Of a stretch of DNA of 64,000 nt, positions 1 to 9,925 are shown piece by piece. The position numbers and the translations under genes were made by a program. Origin of the DNA: Isochrysis galbana (taxonomy: Eukaryota; Haptophyta; Isochrysidales; Isochrysidaceae); NCBI GenBank assembly GCA_018136815.1, contig CM030941.1, forward strand, positions 2,540,993-2,604,992. Reading direction: 5' to 3'. Below the pieces are notes generated by a model. That model had not been told where the DNA came from and ran no database searches. It saw only the letters and a program-made list of their open reading frames with translations. Position 1 is the stretch's first letter; each line of letters opens with the position of its first letter.

Positions 1-1
1 C

Positions 2-286
2 GGCCTCAATATTCCGGTGACGGAGAGCACCATCAAAGGCCTCATGGTGGAGATGACGGCGACGCACGGGGTGCGGGTAGATGAGCTATATTCTGAACGG
101 ATATGGGCCCCATCCGGCGAAAATGGTCTGCAGACTTCGGTGACACAGCTAGTAGAGAAATTCGGGTACCGGCGTTCTCCTGAGAGCTTGCTTGTTGATT
201 GGAGCATACCTCAAACTGAGAAGCTCGCGAGGTCGATGCCAAGGCATCATTTGAACAAGGGACAAGGCATGAATACCCGCATGTGA
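2..286 (+). CDS. Unidentified coding fragment, 5' end outside window
   Basis: The frame is open from the window edge to a TGA at 284-286, about 94 residues. Composition is protein-like and not low complexity, but I recognise no domain or family. The genuine start may lie upstream of the window. It could be the 3' end of a host gene or of a mobile-element gene; the adjacent 741-1700 interval is a retroelement remnant. Confidence 0.25.
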   Translation, partial: GLNIPVTESTIKGLMVEMTATHGVRVDELYSERIWAPSGENGLQTSVTQLVEKFGYRRSPESLLVDWSIPQTEKLARSMPRHHLNKGQGMNTRM

Positions 287-740
287 GTCAAGTCCCTCTG
301 AGTGCATCTTCTGATAACGTTCCACGTTGTGGGATGCACATTGTTTGAGTCTATCGAAATGCCTAGGCGTAACCGGCGTCTAAGCGCCGCCAGTGCTGTC
401 TGTGCTGTGCGCACAACTAAGTTTATATTATTTTCAATAGGGCGGTCAAACAATGACTTATAAAAAAAACATCTGAAGATTCTGGGCTACACACCTACTA
501 TTGCCTGGGTATCCCCTCTCTACTTACACCGCCCTTAAATTCCCTCCCTCCACCTCTTCCCCTGCCCCCCTTCATTCCTTGGTCTTCGGTTTCCGGGGTC
601 CGGCCCTGGTGCCCTACCTAAGGCCTGGTTCGGAGTGTGGGGGCCGGGCAGGCCTGTTGTCGTCTTTCGTGGCCTGCGTCCCTCTCGGGTTCGCGTTGGT
701 CATCTGCGTTCCGTCAGGCTCTTGTCGTCTCTAGTGAGTC
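287..740. other. Intergenic, no gene seen
   Basis: AT-rich to about 480, then pyrimidine-rich. The only structured signal is the 14-mer AGGGCGGTCAAACA at 439-452. Its reverse complement recurs at 8777-8790, and an 11-nt core of it recurs at 21639-21649, which suggests the end of a dispersed repeat. Confidence 0.4.
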
Positions 741-1700
741 CTAAGTTCTCTGTGCCCCTGGCTTATTCGCCGTCTTTTCGTCACTCCTTGTGCTCCCCTC
801 GACCGCGTGTGCTATCCCTAGCTTGGTGGCTAGCTCCACTAGCTCCTCGCTGGGTTTGAGCCCACCCTTGTCGTTCAAAGTAAAAACGGGTCTCAAGTAG
901 CTTATGTCTATTCTTTTTTTGGGTTGCCTACCCATGCCCGCTTGGGCGGTTCTCGTCGAGTCTGTTCCGGTTGCGAAGACAAATGCTTTGCTCAGTGTGG
1001 TGTACCTCTCTATCGTTCTTATCAATATCGATTCTTCCGAGAATTTTATGCCGTCGTAGTGAATTTTATAAAAGTCTGTGATGATATATCTCCACGCTAA
1101 TAGATACAGTGTATATATCGCCTTCGGGGCGTCCCCCTTCGGCCTTCGGGTAGATGAACAGATTGTCGACAATGCAGTCTTCTCTGCTTTTTTCCGCCTT
1201 AGGTGAGAACCTGGCGACTTTGTTCAGCGCGCATAATATGTTGGTTATCCCCAGGCATTCGCCAAGGTGTGTCGAGGATTCGTCCATTTCTCCACATATG
1301 CGGCACGTGTTGGTTCTATCTGGGAATCGGTTGTACGTGCCCACTCGCCTATGTGTGATGTGCTTGAAATGTTGGTGCATATCGCGCGCCGTCACCAATG
1401 GGGATGTGTACAGCCTCGCTAGGTGCGCCCAAGTGTCTTCGGGTATCCGAATTTTTTTTTCCCATTTGGTGGGCCCTGCATGTCGTTTTCGTTTTCGGGT
1501 CGTTTGTTGGAGGGCTTCGGTCAGATGTTCCACTCCGGTCTCGTCTAGCGGTGTTTTGCCGTCTAGCGTGTATTCGTCTGCCAGCGGATATTCGAGTCTT
1601 TTGTTAGATTTATAGCCCTCTCCCCATTGTGCCGGCGGGGAGGTGTCTAGGTTCTCGGGCGCGCTGGGATATTTCTTCCGGTCCCAATCGCGATCAGAGA
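741..1700 (-). pseudogene. LINE (non-LTR retrotransposon) 3' end, frameshifted
   Basis: The minus-strand translation matches the C-terminal third of the reverse transcriptase polyprotein at 26424-29486. Shared blocks include PLADEYTL, HFKH[IV]THRR.GT.NRF, a C-x2-C...H-x4-C zinc-binding motif (CRICGEMDESSTHLGEC here, CRLCGKHRENSTHLARC there) and LAWRYIITDFYK. The match runs across two frames. Upstream of about 1130 one frame is used; downstream (1172-741) the other carries the match, so a single-base indel in the G-run near 1120-1135 has broken the gene. The RT catalytic domain is absent, so this is a 5'-truncated dead copy. The open frame continues upstream on the same strand to 3123, but that part is GC-driven and shows no LINE similarity. 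Confidence 0.75.
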
Positions 1701-2084
1701 CATTGAGCATGAAAGCATCAAAAATAGCCTCACCAGAATTCTGTGAGGAGTTGCTCAAAATCTCATGGTCTGACAGTGAAGTGGCCATGAATGGCGCCTT
1801 TTCCAAGTCCTGGCCTGCCAAATGACCAGCAGTCCAATTTTGGTTCGCGTGATGCCACCCTGTGAAGATGGAATGCCACCCTGTGAAGAGAGAACGGGAC
1901 ACCAAGAGGCCTCGGCGCTTTCGGTTCCTCGAGCGGTGGAGATGGCACCAGATTGCATCTGGAACAAGGGAGTGACCAGCCGTGCCAGCAGGGACGAAAT
2001 AGAATTCCCAGTCGTCGTAATAGAAGAACGGAAGGTGTTTGGGTAAAAGTTTCCGTTCACCTGGGGCGACTGTGATTCGTTGCT

Positions 2085-2450
2085 GCACCGTTCGGCCGCC
2101 CCCCCGCGCGGGGGGGGGAGAGGCCAGCAGCTCGTCCGTCCGCGAGCGCCCAGCGGAGGGCTCCCCCCACGGGGCCCCCCCCTCTCGCGAGGTGGGGCGA
2201 GCGGAGGGAGGCCTCATCAGCTTTCCCCCCGCGCGGAGAACGGCGGGCGGAGTCGTCCCCGGAGCCCTTTTCTCGAGGGGAATATTTCCCCCCGCGCGGG
2301 GAACGCTCGGCGGTCCTTCTTCCTGGTGCGTGGGCGGGCCTCTTGGCGGTCTCCCCGCGCCGGGGGGAAACTGCACCTTCCTGACGGCGCCCCGCGGCGT
2401 TTTCCCCGCGCGGGGGACGATCTGCGATTCCTGGAAATCGCCCGCGGCGT
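2085..2450. repeat. Array of short GC-rich palindromes
   Basis: At least five copies of a short self-complementary motif of the form CCCCGCGCGGGG lie near 2100-2118, 2224-2236, 2286-2300, 2354-2370 and 2400-2418, separated by 50-120 bp. Each can fold into a hairpin. Both strands are open for long stretches because of the composition, so the overlapping frames here are not credible genes. The same CCCCGCG/CGCGGGG motif recurs in the dispersed elements at 6640-6720 and 20315-20400. Confidence 0.55.
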
Positions 2451-3235
2451 GGGACAGAGAAGACAGGCGGGCAGTTTTCTGCCACGATACAAGCGGGGAA
2501 GACGGGCAGTTATGCGAGGGGGAGATCGTATCTTGAACCGTCGAGATCGAATCTTCCCCATAGCAATGGCAGTCTTCCTGCTCGTGTTGAGCGAGTTGTG
2601 GAGACCATGCCGGCCCGGGATGACCTTTCCGCTTGATGGCGTCCGGGGGGATTCGACGAGGATCGTCCTGCCCGGCGCCGTGGTGCAGAGCGGACGGCCG
2701 TTGCCTTCGCCGCACGACCCCCACAGCCGTAGAAGTAAGAGCTGAGGGGTGCTTGGAGTGATTCGATGTGGTAAAGTGTCCTTCCCACCCTTGAACTGGT
2801 GAATGCTTGCGGATCTGGCATCGGCCACCACTGAAGAATTTGTGTAGACTGACCATATTGTCCAGGTCCCACCAGTTGTGGGAACGTGTGGCCCGCTCGG
2901 CAGCCACAAATTCGAAGGAAAGATTTTCATCGAATGTGTCGAGTCCATTCGATGATGTGTTGCACCCTTGAGCGTCGACGCGCGCGCTGGTGTCATGGAG
3001 ATTGCGGTGACCTCTCGGCGGGGGTACCACGTTAGAACTTATAGCGTCGTATGACATCTTGTTAGCTAGCATTCCTAGCCACATACACTGGACGAGCCAT
3101 GCGCCAACCGCGCATACCCCCATCGCGGGGTAGGGGCTCCGTTGCCGTCGAAGGGCTACGGTCCCGCAGCACTAAGGTTATACTAACACAACAATAAAAC
3201 TCTGACGGTCGCCTAGATACCTATGCCGGTAGAGG

Positions 3236-5443
3236 ATGAGAGAGCGCGCGCGGCCGTTTGCGGCCCCCTCGATGCTCTCGCTCGGCGCGAGCGAATCCAA
3301 CCAGCTCGACTCGCGCCGGCGCGCGCTGAGCGAGCGGTGCGCGCGCGTGCTTGAAGCGTACGAGCAAGCAGCCGCACAGCACCATTACTACCACCACCAC
3401 CAGTCCTCGCTGAGTATGAGAGGCGCCTTCGCTGACGAGGAGAGGGGAGAGCCGGCAGAGAGAGCGGGAGTGGAGACAGTGTGGGAGGGAAAGGAAGGCA
3501 AGTCAGGGGTGAGAGCGAACGGGGGTGAGAGCACGCTGCCGGGGGGATGCTCGTCCGGTGGAGCGACGCCGACGGCGCACTTGGACGTCCAGTCGCAGCA
3601 CCAGCTCAAGAGCATGTTGCTAACACTGAAGCGGCGGCTCACGACGATTCTGCAAAAAATCAACCAAGGACTCACTGACGAGGGTTTGCGCAGCCGCTCT
3701 CGAGAGCCCAAGAGTGCAGACATAGACACCGACGTGCAGTCGCTTGCAGAGGGGCTTTTGTCACAAGTGAACGAATTGGAGCTTGCATATGCATCCGAGC
3801 AGCAACTGCTGAGCAAAACATATCAGGAGGGGCTTCAAACACAGCGCCAGAAGCTCTTATCGGATCGCCGAGAGGCGGTTGCACGGGAGCGGCAAGCCAG
3901 GGATGAACTGGACGCCGTGAAGAAAACCTTGTCAGAATGGGAGGCTGCGTTTGCCGAAAGATTGGACCGTGAACACCGGCTTCTAAGAGAAACCGTACGA
4001 AGCCTTGAGACACGGAATGAGTGCCTGTGCGCTGAATTGCGCAGGGAACAGAAAGCATCAGAGGTGTGTGATGGGGCTCCTGGTACATGGACCTTGTTGC
4101 AAAGTGCACCTCACTGGCTGCACCATGTCAATCGGGTTGCACTATGTCCGCCTCTTGCAAACTGTAGGATATGGCAGCCCAGCATGGGTCGATTTTGGAG
4201 CAGCTGACAAGTATGCAACATGAGCGTGATGCTGCGCGCGAGGATGCGAAAGCTCAGGTGAAACAGGCGGAGGTCATGCTTCAGGTAGGTCGGATCGCTG
4301 CAATCGACTGACAGAGCCAGGCGCGGCTGTGACGGACCCAACCGCCTCACGAGTGAACGTCCCTACGTCGATTTGTAGGCGAGTTCTGCGGCCAAGACGG
4401 AGGAGCACGTGAAGATTATGGCTGAAATGCTGGCTCAGCACGGGAATCAACGCCACGCAGCACAGCAAGAGCTTGCCATCTTGCAAGATGAGATGAGCGC
4501 CATCGAAGCGCAACTCGCTAGTAGCCAGGCCAAGGTAGAGGCTCAGATTCAGCAGTTGGAGGGGGCTGCCGCACGCATGATTCAGCTTGCTCACTTGCAT
4601 GGAATCCAAGCCCGAGAGTTGGACGAGATACGTAGATTGTCACACCAGGTAACCTTGTAGCCTGCGATGTGTCATCGTAAGCAGAGACGCGGCCGTATGC
4701 GGTACCACTAAGAGAATTTGTGGGGGCGATCCGATCGAAGCCCTCGCAGCGCCACCCATCAATGTGCTTGCTATGAAAGCGCGCCGATACCCAATCTAAC
4801 TCATCGCTATATGGACCACGTGTTCGCACAGGAGAAGGAGCAGGCTAAGGCTGAACGCGATCAGGCGGTTGAGGAGGCTATCCGCGCGGCGGAGCAAAGC
4901 GCAGCCGCCAGCCTGCGCGACATGCAGAGCGTGGTCGTATCCCAGCAACGGCACTTGCGTGAATTGCAAACACTCGTTGCAGCCAACCCGCATGATGCAG
5001 CCGTCTCTCAGCCATTGGGGAATTGGAGGATTTCACGTGACGCCGACCGCGCCGGCATTCCTCAGTCAGAGCCCTTTCAACAGCACGAGTCCCACGAGCT
5101 CAGTCACCAAGGGTTGATGACTATACGTAGTCCTCGTGGTCACGGCGCCACCATTGGTGCCACTCGACACGAACATCTCGCCACACCCCCCTCTTCCTTG
5201 AAGAGGAGAGATGCGGAGGATTCGAGGGCGCCGAGGGGTCCTATGCTGTCCAAATCGCCGGGCTTGGCGTCGCCGCCGCTTGCCCCTCATCCACAATATA
5301 CCGGTCCTCAACGATATTCTGCTGTTCTCGAGGAATATATGAGTGCGAGCCGAGGGGCTACTCCGACGTCTAGCAAGAAGGAGAGCGCGCAATGTAGACC
5401 GCGCTGCCTGCGTAGTGAGTTGGGATGGTCAAATGCCGGCTGA
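3236..5443 (+). CDS. Four-exon coiled-coil protein, 608 aa
   Basis: Exons are 3236-4063, 4168-4284, 4379-4648 and 4832-5443. All introns are phase 0 with GT...AG ends (104, 94 and 183 bp), and splicing joins one 608-residue frame. The N-terminus is basic and histidine-rich (HHYYHHHQ). Residues about 120-440 are rich in E, Q, A, K and R in heptad-like order and should form long coiled coils. The C-terminal 140 residues are polar, S/P/R-rich and probably disordered. No catalytic motif is visible. Proteins of this form are commonly cytoskeletal, centrosomal or ciliary; that is only an analogy. The start was chosen because the ATG at 3223 is in another frame that soon closes. The reading-frame continuity across three introns makes a real gene likely. 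Confidence 0.72.
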
Positions 5444-5985
5444 GTACGACGCGGGGCGCTCATTGTTGTCACATGCTTCGTTAGATTTGTTCGAAATCTC
5501 TTTGTTATCGCCGTCGTTTTGCAGTTGCTCTCCCTTTTTGTGCTTGGCTTCTGGTTTCCCGCAATGTCCTCGTCGTGGGCTACATCCCGCTAACATTATG
5601 CATCATGCTAGGACCAGCCTTCCTCTCGCATATGCCTGCTCTCGGCACCGCGTGGGCGTGAGAGGGCTAGAAAGGGGAGGCGGAGAAGAAGGAGGGATCG
5701 ACAGGGCGGGAAGCACACCAGTGGAAGGAGTGGGAGCGAACATGGGAACAAAGGGGGCGGCGAGCATGGGTGGTGGGTGGGGCAATACGGAAGTGGGGGG
5801 GCACACAAGAGAACAATAATAAAACAACTGAAGTTCAACTGAATATTAGTGCAAAAAACTTGTTGCGGGTAGGGGGGGTTGCCCGTTCCCCCTTGTACAT
5901 CCCCGACCGATAGGTTTTCTTCGCGTGACTCCCTCTTCGCCGTCACGCCCCGGTGGCCCCTCCCTGCATTGCGTTTCCTTTAGGT
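5444..5985. other. Intergenic, no gene seen
   Basis: This is the 3' flank of the coiled-coil gene. It contains a purine-rich stretch at 5660-5815 and no convincing reading frame on either strand. Confidence 0.4.
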
Positions 5986-6817
5986 GTCGTTCCGTCAAAT
6001 GTGGGACATGAGTCGAATTGAGCGATCGAATGTCCACAGTTGTACACAGCGTTATTTTAAAATTAAATGTAGACTAGCGTAACATTCCCTGCTTCCCGCG
6101 ACGCGTGTCCCCCCGGAGGGCGCCGTGTCGGCGCTTTTCGATTGTGATTACTTGTAACTATGGGCACGGCGCGATGTGCATCGGCCACCCCGCGGGGGCG
6201 CCGTGCGTGCGCATAGAAACTTTTTCCCCTAAGGCCCACATTAACGTAAAGTAGTCGTATACGAGATGTTTCGTTGCGCAGCACGTGTGATTACTTGCAA
6301 TCATTGTGCACGCCGTGCGTATGCGCATCGGCTCCCCCCCCCCCTCTCGAGGGCGCCGTGCGTGCGCATAGAAACTTTTTCCCCTAAGGCCCACAATAAC
6401 GTAAAGTAGCCATATACGAGATGTTTCGTTTACGCAGCACGTGTGATTACTTGCAATCACTGTGCACGCCGTGCGTATGCGCATCGACTCCCCCCCTCGC
6501 GAGGGCGCCGTGCGTGCGCATAGAAACTTTTTTCCCTAAGGCCCACATTAACGTAAAGTAGCCATATACGAGATGTTTCGTTTGCGCAGCACGTGTTATT
6601 ACTTGCAATCATTGTGCACGCCGTGCGTATGCACATCGGCTCCCCCCCCCCGCGGGGCGCCGTGCGTGCGCACAGCAACTTCCAGGAAGGTGCACGCCGT
6701 GCGTTCACTCTTTCCGCGGGGGGACTCTGGACGCAGAGGCGGTCGGGAACCGTGGGGGCACCCCCTGGGACCGGGGAAAATATTACCGTATACTGCGAAA
6801 ACACTAACGTAAACAAC
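5986..6817 (+). repeat. Dispersed element, copy A, with internal ~152-bp tandem repeats
   Basis: The left end GTCGTTCCGTCAA is followed by an imperfect inverted repeat (TGTGGGACAT ... ATGTCCACA). The core is a tandem array: the motif GAAACTTTTT.CCCTAAGGCC recurs at 6216, 6371 and 6523, and a diverged version lies at 6675, giving periods of 155, 152 and 152 bp. Each unit carries the short GC block GCGCCGTGCGTGCGCA. The right end, about 6690-6817, includes GGGGGCACCCCCTGGGACCGG and TAACGTAAAC. Left end, tandem core and right end all match the element at 19878-20490 in the same orientation. It has no coding capacity, so it looks like a non-autonomous transposable element or a mobile minisatellite. 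Confidence 0.7.
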
Positions 6818-6837
6818 CGATAGGTCTTGGGGTCGCT

Positions 6838-6932
6838 CCCCTCCCCCGGGTCCCCTCCCCCGGGTCCCCTCCTCCCCCTCTCATCGACCTACCAGAGAGA
6901 GACGGCTCCTACTGCCTGCCTCCCTCCTCCAC
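6838..6932 (+). repeat. Pyrimidine-rich block shared with two other sites
   Basis: The pattern CCCCTCTCATCGRCCTACCR is followed by GAGAGAGA and a TCCTACTGCCTG-type core. A close copy lies at 20515-20595 on the same strand and another at about 15560-15640 on the opposite strand. At 6838 and 20515 it directly follows the dispersed element, so it may be part of it. Confidence 0.5.
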
Positions 6933-6967
6933 GTGTGCCAAGCTGGAGTTGACCGGTTGTCGAAAAC

Positions 6968-7267
6968 TGGTTGTAATTGTAATAATAGATCAAAAAGAAA
7001 ACAAATAACCTGACAATAATATAGACGTGTAACGAAACTATTTCGTGAGTTAATTACATGTGAAATGAAATTATCTCATATTTTTGAAAGGCTCATTCTG
7101 AAGTTTGCTCAGGACAGAGCCGCCCCAAAACGCACCGGTAGACCAAGGGCTCTTTGTAATTGTAACAAAAAGAAAACAAATAACCTTGCAATAATAATAT
7201 TGGGCCTTGTAATTGTACAGACTGAAAAGAAAACAAATAACCTGGCCCTCTTTTGACGGAACGCGAC
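6968..7267. repeat. AT-rich imperfect repeats and a dispersed 26-mer
   Basis: The unit TTGTAATTGTA...AAAAGAAAACAAATAACCT occurs three times, at about 6968-7008, 7154-7184 and 7206-7243. The 26 bases at 7242-7267 are the exact reverse complement of 14492-14517, and GACGTGTAACGAAACT at 7024-7039 recurs at 14565-14580. This points to copies of one repeat family lying in opposite orientation. Confidence 0.6.
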
Positions 7268-7439
7268 TTTTCCCGCCATCAGGTTTCCCCGCGAGCCCCC
7301 TTCTTCGTTGTCACGCTCCGACGCCGTAGGAATCACAGCAGTTACCAAAAAAGGAATCTAAAGTATTTAAGGGAGAATAACCAAAGCTAACACCGAAAGC
7401 AAAGGACGAGCCACAGTCTCCCGCCCCCTTCTCTCCAAC

Positions 7440-7605
7440 TCCTGGCCGAAGCAGCGCGCGCGGCCTCCCCGGAACCAGCTTCTCCGCTAACGAGGGAACT
7501 GGGGAAGGGGGAGGGGGTTGTTAGGGGTTAAGGTTGGGTAGTAGGGAGGTACACAAGCACACTGCCTCACGCCGCACACGTAGCGGGGTTTTTTAAGAAG
7601 ATTTT
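7440..7605 (+). repeat. Diverged repeat shared with 21445-21610
   Basis: Both intervals contain GAAGCAGCGCGCGCGG, then a GGCCTCCC block, a purine-rich stretch, CTGCCTCRCGCCG and finally a T-rich run. No coding frame is seen. It looks like an old dispersed repeat. Confidence 0.4.
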
Positions 7606-7634
7606 TTTTTTCCCTTCCCGGTGTTTACTCTTCG

Positions 7635-7769
7635 CCAAGGGTGGAGTCTCAGGAGCCTTACCCGGATCCTGGGAACAGTCCATCTCCAGTCTCAGGAGCC
7701 TTACCCGGATTCTCCTGGAGATGGACTGTTCCCAGGATCCGGGTAAGGCTCCTGAGACTCCATCCTTGG
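7635..7769. repeat. Long inverted repeat: 54-bp arms, 27-bp loop
   Basis: The left arm is 7635-7688 and the right arm 7716-7769. They are reverse complements over 54 bases with a single mismatch, at 7641. The 27-base spacer 7689-7715 itself contains a third copy of a 22-base piece of the left arm (7646-7667). RNA from either strand would form a near-perfect long hairpin. Confidence 0.9.
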
Positions 7770-7914
7770 CAACCCACGCGTCCGTAGGCGGCCTATCAAC
7801 TTGGGTAGCGGGTGAAGATACTTGGGAAGGCTTGGGCACGGGTGCAGTGGTGACGGGGTCCGCGCGCGGCGGCGAGGGCGGATTTGGCGGTGCAGAGGGC
7901 GGTGGTGGGTCCAT
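7770..7914 (-). pseudogene. Possible gag N-terminus of an LTR retrotransposon
   Basis: An ATG at 7912-7914 (minus) opens a proline/serine-rich N-terminus (MDPPPPSAPPNPPSPPRAD) of a style seen in LTR-element gag proteins. The frame runs into the hairpin at 7769 and loses sense there. The 400 bp upstream on the minus strand (to about 8340) are non-coding and could be LTR/leader, but I find no clear primer-binding site or TG...CA boundaries. It could equally be an unrelated low-complexity frame. Confidence 0.25.
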
Positions 7915-8394
7915 AGGAACAGATTGAATCAATCTCTAGTGGGTGATTTCTAGCGAGAGACCACACACAAGGCAGTAGGGGCTCAAGGGTACGAGGGGTC
8001 ACGGTACGGCTTCGATCGCAGAGCGCTGCGACGGCTGCTGGGTGCGTACGAAGACACGCCACACCACTTTCTAACATAAACAAGGGCAACACGTAATAAA
8101 CACGGGAGCGAAAGCCACGGTGGGTGAACAGAGAGAGCAAAGAAGGAACCAATTGGCCAGAAGAGAACTCGTCGTCTCGTCGTCCTAGAGAAGGATTGCA
8201 CACAGAAAAGGCGCGAAAGGGATTCATCCATGCTTAGTGAAGATCCTACAAGATTCATCGGCGAATAGCGTCTCAACGCGAGCACAGCGGCGTGCACTTT
8301 ACCTATAGCTTTTCGTAGCTTAGCCATGGAGTAGCTGGTAGACTTAAAAAGTCTAGAAGCTTACAGAGGTGTTAGACTTACAGAGTCTAGACGC

Positions 8395-8604
8395 TTGAGG
8401 TTCTTGAGGGTGTACTTTAGCAAGCAAGATGCTCGCTACTTCCTTGCTTGGTCTTCATCGACACGTGCTTACTACTCCCTTGATCTCCATGCCTGGGTGA
8501 TCAGTCCAGAGCTAGAGCATATTCATATTCCGAGTAGAAAGAAGCTTGTAGAAGCTGCTTGGCCACGTGGGTATAATGGTAGACCAACATTGAATGAAGT
8601 GTAG
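8395..8604 (+). CDS. Small unidentified reading frame, 69 codons
   Basis: The frame from 8395 to a TAG ending at 8604 encodes a mixed-composition peptide rich in aromatic and charged residues (SKQDARYFLAWSSSTRAYY). It is not a simple-repeat artefact. No family is recognised. It might be an exon of a larger gene or a fragment of a mobile-element protein; flanking DNA shows no linked frame. Confidence 0.2.
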   Translation: MRFLRVYFSKQDARYFLAWSSSTRAYYSLDLHAWVISPELEHIHIPSRKKLVEAAWPRGYNGRPTLNEV

Positions 8605-9925
8605 TGATTGATAGAAGCTTGGAGACGTCGTACGACGTATAGATAGACATAAGAACGAAGGTTGATGATTTTACCATCGCGGTTATAACGGTAGAGCGGA
8701 AAATAGCGAAACAGCCTGCAGAGGCTCGCGAATGCGACACCCCCCCCCCACATGTATAGTAGTTATAAATCATCAATGTTTGACCGCCCTACTCATGGGG
8801 GGCGAGAACCATCGACCCCCCTGCGCTGCCTCGTGGCTCTTGGCATGGGGAGGGGGCGCGAGCGCGGGCCACCGGACACCAGACCATGTGCCACATGCTG
8901 ACATGTTGGCAGCCCTTTACCCCTAACCCCCTATAGTAGTGTACAGGGGGAGTCACCTGATGGCGGGGGCGCGAAAGGGCTAGGAGCCTACTAGGGGAGT
9001 GGGGGTGCGTAGAAAGTTTGCTGCGTTAAAGTAGTGGGTCCACGGCCGCATGTGCGGTAAGCAAATATGGTTTGTATATGTATGCAACTTCTCAGGGGCG
9101 ACATTCGCGGCTGGCTACACGTGTTGACCGATTTGTTTGCTTCTACCAACCCTCAGAAATACTTCCGAGGAGCGACTACTCACTATTGGCGGCTTTGCAT
9201 CTGGAGGAGTACAAATGCCAAGGGGTCACAGTATCCTGGCCATCGATCGTCGTCTAGACCACCCGAATCCGTCGTGTGGCCAGCGTTACCGCAAAGAGCC
9301 CGCCGGTTGTCCCGACCCTTGAAATGGGAGTTCATCGACATCATTGGTCGATAGCAACGCTCATCACACGTCGCCCCTAGTCAAGTGAATGTATGGCCGA
9401 ACGCGGCTGCTGCAAGTGGGATGACTAGCCGGTTCGGGCGACAACAGAGCACGAGTTACAAGCGTGCAGGTGTTTGCGTGAGTAAGAATGGTTGAAGAGA
9501 ATCATGAGCGCCGGGGCGTGTTGTGCAGCCGCGCACTAGGCCGATGGTGGCGGAAAATAGACCATTCATTGTGTACTGTCCGCTGACACCCAGCACGCTC
9601 ACGTCAATATCATGTGGCGTGCCCAATATGTAACAGCGGAACCGGGATCTCTAATGCCGAGAACGATGTCAGCTCTCATCACCACGACAAACGAGATTGG
9701 CTGATTGGAAGGAACACGTGCAGCTAGGGATTTTGTCAAAATCCAGCGCAAAGGCCACTGCATGACTCTTGCTTGGCCTGGGCACCGACGTCCGAGCATC
9801 GCCTCCAGCTGCGCCTCTCCTGTGCGGTCGAAACCATATGCGACGGTACACTGAAGTACGGATGAGCGGCAAGGTGTAACACTAGGTCGTGAGCTGGAGG
9901 GAACAATCGCGGATCCTGTTGGCAA
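8605..9925. other. Intergenic with repeat ends; no firm gene
   Basis: 8777-8830 shares GACCGCCCT with 439-452 and 21639-21649, and shares a CATG.GGGGCGAGAACCA block with 53735-53760. At 9072-9260 a plus-strand frame of about 60 codons looks protein-like and may continue after a stop, so it could be a decayed coding remnant, but it has no recognisable domain. The rest shows nothing I can support. Confidence 0.35.

Noticed and set aside
1750-3123. Upstream two-thirds of a 685-codon minus-strand frame
   Set aside because: No similarity to the LINE part, overlaps GC palindromes, and composition alone explains the lack of stops.
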